This document shows positions 50,341-62,570 of a DNA stretch of 64,000 nt, piece after piece. The stretch is from Prosopocoilus inquinatus. Taxonomy: Eukaryota > Arthropoda > Insecta > Coleoptera > Lucanidae. A program made the position numbers and the translations under genes. Where the stretch lies: contig CM069873.1 in assembly GCA_036172665.1 (NCBI GenBank), positions 36,756,001 through 36,820,000 on the forward strand, in the 5' to 3' direction. The stretch's first letter is position 1. The number at the start of each line of letters is the position of its first letter. A model generated the notes under the pieces. The model was not told where the DNA came from, made no database searches, and saw nothing but the letters and a program-made list of their open reading frames with translations.

Positions 50341-53300
50341 TATCTTGTTATTTGACGTTTCGATGGACTCCAGTAACTCTAATGTGAGATACGAAATTTT
50401 CGGACCCAGCAGAAGCTGGAAATAGTTTTAAACGAAACAACACGCATTAGCGTTGTTCCTGTGATGTATCTAATCGATCCTTACTCATTTATCATGTTAT
50501 TTGGCGTTTCGATGAACTCCAGTAACTTTGATGTGAGATACGAAGTTCTCGGGCGCAGCAGAAGCTGGAAATAGTTTTGAACGAAACGACACGTATTAGC
50601 GTTGTTCCTGTGATGTATCTAATCGATCCTTACTCATCTATCATGTTATTTGAGGTTTCGATGGACTCCAGTAACTATGATGTGAGATACGAAATTTTCG
50701 GACGCAGCAGAAGCTGGAAATAGTTTTAAATGAAACAACACGCATTAGCGTTGTACCTGTGATGTATCTAATCGATACTTGCTCATCTATCATGTTATTT
50801 GACGTTTGGATGCACTCCAGTAACTCTGAGGTGAGAAACGAAATTTTCGGACGCAGCAGAAGCTGGAAATAGTTTTAAATGAAACAACACGCATTAGCGT
50901 TGTTCCTGTGATGTATCTAATCGATCCTTACTCATCTATCATGTTATTTGACGTTTCGATGGACTCCAGTAACTCTAATGTGAGATACGAAATTTTCGGA
51001 CGCAGCAGAAGCTGGAAATAGTTTGAAACGAAACAACACGCATTAGCATTGTTCCTGTGATGTATCTAATCGATCCTTACTCAACTATCATGTTATTTGG
51101 CGTTTCGATGGACTCCAGTAACTTTGATGTGAGATACGAAGTTCTCGGACGCAGCTGAAGCTGGAAATAGTTTTAAATGAAACAACACGTATTAGCGTTG
51201 TTCCTGTGATGTATCTAATCGATTCTTACTCATCTATCATGTTATTTGACGTTTGGATGGACTCCAGTAACTCTGATGTGAGATACAAAGTATTCGGACG
51301 CAGCAGAAGCTCGAGATAGTTTTAAACGATACAACACGCATTAGCGTTGTTCCTGTGATGTATCTAATCGATCCTTACTCATCTATCATGTTATTTGGCG
51401 TTTCGATGGACTCCAGTAACTCTGATGTGAGATACAAAGTTTTCGGACGCAGCAGAAGCTGGAAATAGTTTTGAACCAAACAACACGTATTAGCGTTGTT
51501 CCTGTGATGTATCTAATCGATCCTTATTTAGCTACTATGTTATTTGACGTTTCGATGGACTCCAATAACTCTAATGTGAGATACGAAATTTTCGGACGCA
51601 GCAGAAGCTGGAAATAGTTTTAAACGAAACAACAGGTATTAGCGTTGTTCCTGTGATGTATCTAATCGATCCTTACTCATCTATCATGTTATTTGACGTT
51701 TCGATGGACTCCAGTAACTCTAATGTGAGATACGAAATTTTCGGACGCAGCAGAAGCTGGAAATAGTTTGAAACGAAACAACACGCATTAGCATTGTTCC
51801 TGTGATGTATCTAATCGATCCTTACTCATCTATCATGTTATTTGACGTTTGGATGGACTCCAGTATCTCTGATGTGAGATACAAAGTTCTCGGACGCAGC
51901 AGAAGCTGGAAATAGTTTTGAACGAAACAACACGTATTAGCGTAGTTCCTGTGATGTATCTAATCGATCCTTACTCATCTATCATGTTATTTGACGTTTG
52001 GATGGACTCCAGTAACTCTGATGTGAGATACAAAGTTCTCGGACGCAGCAGAAGCTGGAAATAGTTTTGAACGAAACAACACGTATTAGCGTTGTTCCTG
52101 TGATGTATCTAATCGATCCTTACTTATCTATCATGTTATCTGACGTTTGGATGGACTCCAGTAGCTCTGATGTGAGATACAAAGTTTTAGGACGCAGCAG
52201 AAGCTGGAGATAGTTTTAAACGAAACAACACGCATTAGCGTTGTTCCTGTGATGTATCTAATCGATCCTTACTCATCTATCATGTTATTTGGCGCTTCGA
52301 TGGACTCCAGTATCTCTGATGTGAGATACAAAGTTTTCGGACGCAGCAGAAGCTGGAAATAGTTTTGACCGAAACAACACGTATTAGCGTTGTTCCTGTG
52401 ATGTATCTAATCGATCCTTATTTAGCTACTATGTTATTTGACGTTTCGATGGACTCCAATAATTCTAATGTGAGATACGAAATTTTCGGACGCAGCAGAA
52501 GCTGGAAATAGTTTTAAACGAAACAACACGTATTAGCGTTGTTCCTGTGATGTATCTAATCGATCCTTACTCATCTATCATGTTATTTGACGTTTCAATG
52601 GACTCTAGTAACTCTGATGTGAGATACGAAGTTTTTGGACGCAGCAGGAGCTGGAAATAGTTTTAAACGAAACAACACGCATTAGTGTTGTTCCTGTGCT
52701 GTATCTAATCGATCCTTACTTATCTACTATGTTATTTGACGTTTCGATGGACTCCAGTAACTCTGATGTGAGATACGAAATTTTCGAACGCAGCAGAAGC
52801 TGGAAATAGTTTTAAATGAAACAACACGCATTAGCGTTGTTCCTGTGATGTATCTAATCGATCCTTACTCATCTATCATGTTACTTGACGTTTGAATGGA
52901 CTCCAGTAACTCTGATGTGAGATACAATGTTCTCGACGCAGCAGAAGCTGGAAATAGTTTTGAACGAAACAACACGTATTAGCGTTGTTCCTGTGATGTA
53001 TCTAATCGATTCTTACTTATCTACTATGTTATTTGACGTTTCGATGGACTCCAGTAACTCTGATGTGAGATACGAAATTTTCGGACGCAGCAGAAGCTGG
53101 AAATAGTTTTAAATGAAACAACACGCATTAGCGTTGTTCCTGTGATGTATCTAATCGATCCTTACTCATTTATCATGTTATTTGACGTTTCGATGGACTT
53201 CAGTAACTCTAATGTGAGATACGAAATTTTCGGACGCAGCAGAAGCTGGAAATAGTTTGAAACGAAACAACACGCATTAGCATTGTTCCTGTGATGTATC

Positions 53301-56300
53301 TAATCGATTCTTACTCATCTATCATGTTATTTGGCGTTTCGATGGACTCCAGTAACTTTGATGTGAGATACGAAGTTCTCGGACGCAGCTGAAGCTGGAA
53401 AAAGTTTTAAATGAAACAACACGTATTAGCGTTGTTCCTGTGATGTATCTAATCGATTCTTACTCATCTATCATGTTATTTGACGTTTGGATGGACTCCA
53501 GTAACTCTGATGTGAGATACAAAGTATTCGGACGCAGCAGAAGCTCGAGATAGATTTAAACGATACAATACGCATTAGCGTTGTTAATGTGATGTATCTA
53601 ATCGATCCTTACTCATCTATCATGTTATTTGGCGTTTCGATGGACTCCAGTAACTCTGATGTGAGATACAAAGTTTTCGGACGCAGCAGAAGCTGGAAAT
53701 AGTTTTGAACGAAACAACACGTATTAGCGTTGTTCCTGTGATGTATCTAATCGATCCTTATTTAGCTACTATGTTATTTGACGTTTCGATGGACTCCAAT
53801 AACTCTAATGTGAGATACGAAATTTTCGGACGCAGCAGAAGCTGGAAATAGTTTTAAACGAAACAACACGTATTAGCGTTGTTCCTGTGATGTATCTAAT
53901 CGATCCTTACTCATCTATCATGTTATTTGACGTTTCGATGGACTCTAGTAACTCTGATGTGAGATACGAAGTTTTTGGACGCAGCAGGAGCTGGAAATAG
54001 TTTTAAACGAAACAACACGCATTAGTGTTGTTCCTGTGCTGTATCTAATCGATACTTACTTATCTATCATGTTATTTGACGTTTCGATTTACTCCAGTAA
54101 CTCTGATGTTAGATACGACGTTTTCGGACGCAGCAGTAGCTGGAAATAGTTTTAAACGAAACAACACGTATTAGCGTAGTTCCTGTGATGAATGTAATCG
54201 ATCCTTACTCATCTATCATGTTATTTGACGTTTGGATGGGCTCCAGCAACTCTGAAGTGAGATACGAAGTTCTCGGACCCAGCTGAAGCTGAAAATAGTT
54301 TTAAATGAAACAACACGCATTAGCGTTGTTCCTGTGATGTATCTAATCGATCCTTACTCATCTATCATGTTATTTGACGTTTGAATGGACTCCAGTAACT
54401 CTGATGTTAGATACAAAGTTCTCGGACGCAGCAGAAGCTGGAAATAGTTTTGAACGAAACAACACGTATTAGCGTTGTTCCTGTGATGTATCTAATCGAT
54501 CCTTACTTATCTACTATGTTATTTGACGTTTCGATGGACTCCAGTAACTCTGATGTGAGATACGAAGTTTTTGGACGCATCAGGAGCTGGAAATAGTTTT
54601 AAACGAAACAACACGTATTAGCGTTGTTCCTGTGATGTATCTAATCGATCCTTACTTAGCTACTATGTTATTTGACGTTTCGATGGACTCCAGTAACTCT
54701 AATGTGAGATACGAAATTTTCTGACGCAGCAGAAGCTGGAAATAGTTTTAAACGAAACAACACGTATTAGCGTTGTTCCTGTGATGTATCTAATCGATCC
54801 TTACTCATCTATCATGTTATTTGACGTTTGGATGGACTCCAGTAACTCTGATGTGAGATACAAAGTTCTCGGAAGCAGCAGAAGCTGGAAATAGTTTTGA
54901 ACGAAACAACACGTATTAGCGTTGTTCCTGTGATGTATCTAATCGATCCTTACTTATCTATCATGTTATCTGACGTTTGGATGGACTCCAGTAGCTCTGA
55001 TGTGAGATACAAAGTTTTCGGACGCAGCAGAAGCTGGAGATAGTTTTAAACGAAACAACACGCATTAGCGTTGTTCCTGTGATGTATCTAATCGATCCTT
55101 ACTCATCTATCATGCTATTTGGCGTTTCGATGGACTCCAGTAAGTCTGATGTGAGATACAAAGTTTTCGGACGCAGCAGAAGCTGGAAATAGTTTTGAAC
55201 GAAACAACACGTATTAGCGTTGTTCCTGTGATGTATCTAATCGATCCTTATTTAGCTACTATGTTATTTGACGTTTCGATGGACTCCAATAACTCTAATG
55301 TGAGATAAGAAATTTTCGGAAGCAGCAGAAGCTGGAAATAGTTTTAAACGAAACAACACGTATTAGCATTGTTCCTGTGATGTATCTAATCGATCCTTAC
55401 TCATCTATCATGTTATTTGACGTTTCGATGGACTCTAGTAACTCTGATGTGAGATACGAAGTTTTTGGACGCAGCAGGAGCTGGAAATACTTTTAAACGA
55501 AACAACACGCATTAGTGTTGTTCCTGTTCTGTATCTAATCGATCCTTACTTATCTACTATGTTATTTGACGTTTCGAAGGACTCCAGTAACTCTGATGTG
55601 AGATACGAAATTTTCGGACGCAGCAGAAGCTGGAAATAGTTTTAAATGAAACAACACGCATTAGCGTTGTTCCTGTGATGTATCTAATCGATCCTTACTC
55701 ATCTATCATCTTATTTGACGTTTCGATGGACTCCAGTAACTCTAATGTGAGATACGAAATTTTCGGACGCAGCAGAAGCTGGAAATAGTTTTAAACGAAA
55801 CAACACGCATTAGCGTTGTTCCTGTGATGTATCTAATCGATCCTTACTCATTTATCATGTTATTTGGCGTTTCGATGGACTCCAGTAACTTTGATGTGAG
55901 ATACGAAGTTCTCGGGCGCAGCTGAAGCTAGAAATAGTTTTAAACGAAACAACACGCATTAGCGTTGTTCCTGTGATGTATCTAATCGATCCTTACTCAT
56001 CTATCATGTTATTTGACGTTTGAATGGACTCCAGTAACTCTGATGTGAGATACAATGTTCTCGGACGCAGCAGAAGCTGGAAATAGTTTTGAACGAAACA
56101 ACACGTATTAGCGTTGTTCCTGTGATGTATCTAATCGATCCTTACTTATCTACTATTTTATTTGACGTTTCGATGGACTCCAGTAACTCTGATGTGAGAT
56201 ACGAAATTTTCGGACGCAGCAGAAGCTGGAAATAGTTTTAAATGAAACAACACGCATTAGCATTGTTCCTGTGATGTATCTAATCGATCCTTACGCATCT

Positions 56301-57342
56301 ATCATGTTATTTGACGTTTGGATGGACTCCAATAACTCTGATGTGAGATAAAAAGTTTTCGGACGCAGCAGAAGCTGGAAATAGTTTTAAACGAAACAAC
56401 ACGTATTAGCGTTGTTCCTGTGATGTATCTAATCGATCCTTACTTATCTATCATGTTATTTGACGTTTGGATGGACTCCAGTAACTCTAATGTGAGATAC
56501 GAAATTTTCGGACGCAGCAGAAGCTGGAAATAGTTTGAAACGAAACAACACGCATTAGCATTGTTCCTGTGATGTATCTAATCGATCCTTACTCATCTAT
56601 CATGTTATTTGACGTTTCGATGGACTCTAGTAACTCTGATGTGAGATACGAAGTTTTTGGACGCAGCAGGAGCTGGAAATAGTTTTAAACGAAACAACAC
56701 GCATTAGTGTTGTTCCTGTGCTGTATCTAATCGATCCTTACTTATCTATCATGTTATTTGACGTTTCGTTGGACTCCAGTAACTCTGATGTGAGATACGA
56801 CGTTTTCGGACGCAGCAGAAGCTGGAAATAGTTTTAAACGAAACAACACGTATTAGCGTAGTTCCTGTGATGAATGTAATCGATCCTTACTCATCTATCA
56901 TGTTATTTGGCGTTTCGATGGACTCCAGTAACTCTGATGTGAGATACAAAGTTTTCGGACGCAGCAGAAGCTGGAAATAGTTTTGAACGAAACAACATGT
57001 ATTAGCGTTGCTCCTGTGATGTATCTAATCGATCCTTATTTAGCTACTATGTTATTTGACGTTTCGATGGACTCCAATAACTCTAATGTGAGATACGAAA
57101 TTTTCGGACGCAGCAGAAGCTGGAAATAGTTTTAAACGAAACAACACGTATTAGCGTTGTTCCTGTGATGTATCTAATCGATCCTTACTCATCTATCATG
57201 TTATTTGACGTTTCGATGGACTCTAGTAACTCTGATGTGAGATACGAAGTTTTTGGACGCAGCAGGAGCTGGAAATAGTTTTAAACGAAACAACACGCAT
57301 TAGTGTTGTTCCTGTGCTGTATCTAATCGATCCTTACTTATC
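50341..57342 (+). repeat. Large tandem block, unit 2 (7,002 bp, 47 monomers)
   Basis: This copy of 41,405-50,340 lacks the extra 1,936-bp 13-mer. Substitutions relative to unit 1 are few. Examples are gactccaataac at ~53,790 versus gactacaataac at ~44,856, ggaagcagc at ~54,872 and ~55,319, and acatgtatt at ~56,996. The last part (54,823-57,342) has a third relative at 58,995-60,919. Its right end diverges from the expected continuation after ~57,407 (cggacgcagc here, cggacccagc at ~50,403). Confidence 0.92.
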
Positions 57343-58994
57343 TATCTTGTTATTTGACGTTTCGATGGACTCCAGTAACTCTAATGTGAGATACGAAATT
57401 TTCGGACGCAGCAGAAGCTGGAAATAGTTTTAAACGAAACAACACTTATTAGCGTAGTTCCTGTGATGTATCTAATCGATCCTTACTCATCTATCATGTT
57501 ATTTGACGTTTCGATGGACTCTAGTAACTCTGATGTGAGATACAAAGTTCTCGGACGCAGCAGAAGCTGGAAATAGTTTTGAACGAAACAACACGTATTA
57601 GCGTTGTTCCTGTGATGTATCTAATCGATCCTTACTTATCTACTATGTTATTTGACGTTTCGATGGACTCCAGTAACTCTGATGTGAGATACGAAATTTT
57701 CGGACGCAACAGAAGCTGGAAATAGTTTTAAATGAAACAACACGCATTAGCGTTGTTCCTGTGATGTATCTAATCGATCCTTACTCATCTATCATGTTAT
57801 TTGACGTTTCGATGGACTCCAGTAACTCTAATGTGAGATACGAAATTTTCGGACGCAGCAGAAGCTGGAAATAGTTTTAAACGAAACAGCACGCATTATC
57901 GTTGTTCCTGTGATGTATCTAATCGATCCTTACTCATTTATCATGTTATTTGGCGTTTCGATGGACTCCAGGAACTTTGATGTGAGATACGAAGTTCTCG
58001 GGCGCAGCTAAAGCTAGAAATAGTTTTAAACGAAACAACACGCATTAGCGTTGTTCCTGTGATGTATCTAATCGATCCTTACTCATCTATCATGTTATTT
58101 GACGTTTGAATGGACTCCAGTAACTCTGATGTGAGATACAATGTTCTCGGACGCAGCAGAAGCTGGAAATAGTTTTGAACGAAACAACACGTATTAGCGT
58201 TGTTCCTGTGATGTATCTAATCGATCCTTACTTATCTACTATGTTATTTGACGTTTCGATGGACTCCAGTAACTCTGATGTGAGATACGAAATTTTCGGA
58301 CGCAGCAGAAGCTGGAAATAGTTTTAAATGAAACAACACGCATTAGCGTTGTACCTGTGATGTATCTAATCGATCCTTGCTCATCTATCATGTTATTTGA
58401 CGTTTGGATGCACTCCAGTAACTCTGATGTGAGATACGACGTATTCGGACGCAGCAGAAGCTGGAAATAGTTTTAAACGAAACAACACGTATTAGCGTTG
58501 TTCCTGTGATGTATCTAATCGATCCTTACTCATCTATCATGTTATTTGACGTTTGGATGGACTCCAGTATCTCTGATGTGAGATACAAAGTTCTCGGACG
58601 CAGCAGAAGCTGGAAATAGTTTTGAACGAAACAACACGTATTAGCGTTGTTCCTGTGATGTATCTAATCGATTCTTACTCATCTATCATGTTATTTGACG
58701 TTTGGATGGACTCCAGTAACTCTGATGTGAGATACGAAATTTTCGGACGCAGCAGAAGCTGGAAATAGTTTTAAATGAAACAACACGCATTAGCGTTGTT
58801 CCTGTGCTGTATCTAATCGATCTTTACTTATCTATCATGTTATTTGACGTTTCGATGGACTCCAGTAACTCTGATGTGAGATACGACGTATTCGGACGCA
58901 GCAGAAGCTGGAAATAGTTTTAAACGAAACAACACGTATTAGCGTTGTTCCTGTGATGAATGTAATCGATCCTTACTCATCTATCATGTTATTT
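54823..58994 (+). repeat. 4,172-bp tandem unit (28 monomers), first copy
   Basis: The word ttatctgacg at 54,966 recurs at 59,138 (4,172 = 28 x 149). The unit starts with gacgtttggatgg at 54,823 and again at 58,995. This first copy includes four monomers (56,701-57,296), with gtttcgttgg and gttgctcctg, that are missing from the next copy. They are bounded by two identical gcattagtgttgttcc words at 56,701 and 57,297. It overlaps the end of the preceding large block because the events are nested. Confidence 0.92.
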
Positions 58995-61900
58995 GACGTT
59001 TGGATGGACTCCAGTAACTCTGATGTGAGATACAAAGTTCTCGGACGCAGCAGAAGCTGGAAATAGTTTTGAACGAAACAACACGTATTAGCGTTGTTCC
59101 TGTGATGTATCTAATCGATCCTTACTTATCTATCATGTTATCTGACGTTTGGATGGACTCCAGTAGCTCTGATGTGAGATACAAAGTTTTCGGACGCAGC
59201 AGAAGCTGGAGATAGTTTTAAACGAAACAACACGCATTAGCGTTGTTCCTGTGATGTATCTAATCGATCCTTACTCATCTATCACGCTATTTGGCGTTTC
59301 GATGGACTCCAGTAAGTCTGATGTGAGATACAAAGTTTTCGGACGCAGCAGAAGCTGGAAATAGTTTTGAACGAAGCAACACGTATTAGCGTTGTTCCTG
59401 TGATGTATCTAATCGATCCTTATTTAGCTACTATGTTATTTGACGTTTCGATGGACTCCAATAACTCTAATGTGAGATAAGAAATTTTCGGACGCAGCAG
59501 AAGCTGGAAATAGTTTTAAACGAAACAACACGTATTAGCATTGTTCCTGTGATGTATCTAATCGATCCTTACTCATCTATCATGTTATTTGACGTTTCGA
59601 TGGACTCTAGTAACTCTGATGTGAGATACGAAGTTTTTGGACGCAGCAGGAGCTGGAAATACTTTTAAACGAAACAACACGCATTAGTGTTGTTCCTGTT
59701 CTGTATCTAATCGATCCTTACTTATCTACTATGTTATTTGACGTTTCGAAGGACTCCAGTAACTCTGATGTGAGATACGAAATTTTCGGACGCAGCAGAA
59801 GCTGGAAATAGTTTTAAATGAAACAACACGCATTAGCGTTGTTCCTGTGATGTATCTAATCGATCCTTACTCATCTATCATGTTATTTGACGTTTCGATG
59901 GACTCCAGTAACTCTAATGTGAGATACGAAATTTTCGGACGCAGCAGAAGCTGGAAATAGTTTTAAACGAAACAACACGCATTAGCGTTGTTCCTGTGAT
60001 GTATCTAATCGATCCTTACTCATTTATCATGTTATTTGGCGTTTCGATGGACTCCAGTAACTTTGATGTGAGATACGAAGTTCTCGGGCGCAGCTGAAGC
60101 TAGAAATAGTTTTAAACGAAACAACACGCATTAGCGTTGTTCCTGTGATGTATCTAATCGATCCTTACTCATCTATCATGTTATTTGACGTTTGAATGGA
60201 CTCCAGTAACTCTGATGTGAGATACAATGTTCTCGGACGCAGCAGAAGCTGGAAATAGTTTTGAACGAAACAACACGTATTAGCGTTGTTCCTGTGATGT
60301 ATCTAATCGATCCTTACTTATCTACTATTTTATTTGACGTTTCGATGGACTCCAGTAACTCTGATGTGAGATACGAAATTTTCGGACGCAGCAGAAGCTG
60401 GAAATAGTTTTAAATGAAACAACACGCATTAGCATTGTTCCTGTGATGTATCTAATCGATCCTTACGCATCTATCATGTTATTTGACGTTTGGATGGACT
60501 CCAATAACTCTGATGTGAGATAAAAAGTTTTCGGACGCAGCAGAAGCTGGAAATAGTTTTAAACGAAACAACACGTATTAGCGTTGTTCCTGTGATGTAT
60601 CTAATCGATCCTTACTTATCTATCATGTTATTTGACGTTTGGATGGACTCCAGTAACTCTAATGTGAGATACGAAATTTTCGGACGCAGCAGAAGCTGGA
60701 AATAGTTTGAAACGAAACAACACGCATTAGCATTGTTCCTGTGATGTATCTAATCGATCCTTACTCATCTATCATGTTATTTGACGTTTCGATGGACTCT
60801 AGTAACTCTGATGTGAGATACGAAGTTTTTGGACGCAGCAGGAGCTGGAAATAGTTTTAAACGAAACAACACGCATTAGTGTTGTTCCTGTGCTGTATCT
60901 AATCGATCCTTACTTATCTATCTTGTTATTTGACGTTTCGATGGACTCCAGTAACTCTAATGTGAGATACGAAATTTTCGGACGCAGCAGAAGCTGGAAA
61001 TAGTTTTAAACGAAACAACACTTATTAGCGTAGTTCCTGTGATGTATCTAATCGATCCTTACTCATCTATCATGTTATTTGACGTTTCGATGGACTCTAG
61101 TAACTCTGATGTGAGATACAAAGTTCTCGGACGCAGCAGAAGCTGGAAATAGTTTTGAACGAAACAACACGTATTAGCGTTGTTCCTGTGATGTATCTAA
61201 TCGATCCTTACTTATCTACTATGTTATTTGACGTTTCGATGGACTCCAGTAACTCTGATGTGAGATACGAAATTTTCGGACGCAACAGAAGCTGGAAATA
61301 GTTTTAAATGAAACCACACGCATTAGCGTTGTTCCTGTGATGTATCTAATCGATCCTTACTCATCTATCATGTTATTTGACGTTTCGATGGACTCCAGTA
61401 ACTCTAATGTGAGATACGAAATTTTCGGACGCAGCAGAAGCTGGAAATAGTTTTAAACGAAACAGCACGCATTAGCGTTGTTCCTGTGATGTATCTAATC
61501 GATCCTTACTCATTTATCATGTTATTTGGCGTTTCGATGGACTCCAGGAACTTTGATGTGAGATACGAAGTTCTCGGGCGCAGCTAAAGCTAGAAATAGT
61601 TTTAAACGAAACAACACGCATTAGCGTTGTTCCTGTGATGTATCTAATCGATCCTTACTCATCTATCATGTTATTTGACGTTTGAATGGACTCCAGTAAC
61701 TCTGATGTGAGATACAATGTTCTCGGACGCAGCAGAAGCTGGAAATAGTTTTGAACGAAACAACACGTATTAGCGTTGTTCCTGTGATGTATCTAATCGA
61801 TCCTTACTTATCTACTATGTTATTTGACGTTTCGATGGACTCCAGTAACTCTGATGTGAGATACGAAATTTTCGGACACAGCAGAAGCTGGAAATAGTTT

Positions 61901-62570
61901 TAAATGAAACAACACGCATTAGCGTTGTACCTGTGATGTATCTAATCGATCCTTGCTCATCTATCATGTTATTTGACGTTTGGATGCACTCCAGTAACTC
62001 TGATGTGAGATACGACGTATTCGGACGCAGCAGAAGCTGGAAATAGTTTTAAACGAAACAACACGTATTAGCGTTGTTCCTGTGATGTATCTAATCGATC
62101 CTTACTCATCTATCATGTTATTTGACGTTTGGATGGACTCCAGTATCTCTGATGTGAGATACAATGTTCTCGGACGCAGCAGAAGCTGGAAATAGTTTTG
62201 AACGAAACAACACGTATTAGCGTTGTTCCTGTGATGTATCTAATCGATTCTTACTCATCTATCATGTTATTTGACGTTTGGATGGACTCCAGTAACTCTG
62301 ATGTGAGATACGAAATTTTCGGACGCAGCAGAAGCTGGAAATAGTTTTAAATGAAACAACACGCATTAGCGTTGTTCCTGTGCTGTATCTAATCGATCTT
62401 TACTTATCTATCATGTTATTTGACGTTTCGATGGACTCCAGTAACTATGATGTGAGATACGACGTATTCGGACGCAGCAGAAGCTGGAAATAGTTTTAAA
62501 CGAAACAACACGTATTAGCGTTGTTCCTGTGATGAATGTAATCGATCCTTACTCATCTATCATGTTATTT
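58995..62570 (+). repeat. 4,172-bp tandem unit, second copy with a 596-bp deletion (3,576 bp)
   Basis: The first part follows 54,823 at spacing 4,172. From ~60,880 the spacing to the first copy is 3,576 (tatcttgtta 57,343/60,919; cacttatt 57,443/61,019; gtacctgtga 58,351/61,927; cctgtgctgt 58,801/62,377). The difference is exactly 596 bp, or four monomers. The join falls in the gtgttgtt/gtgctg monomer that flanks the missing stretch on both sides in the first copy, as expected for deletion by exchange between these repeats. Similarity ends near 62,580, where tggatgggctcc replaces tggatggactcc. Confidence 0.92.
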
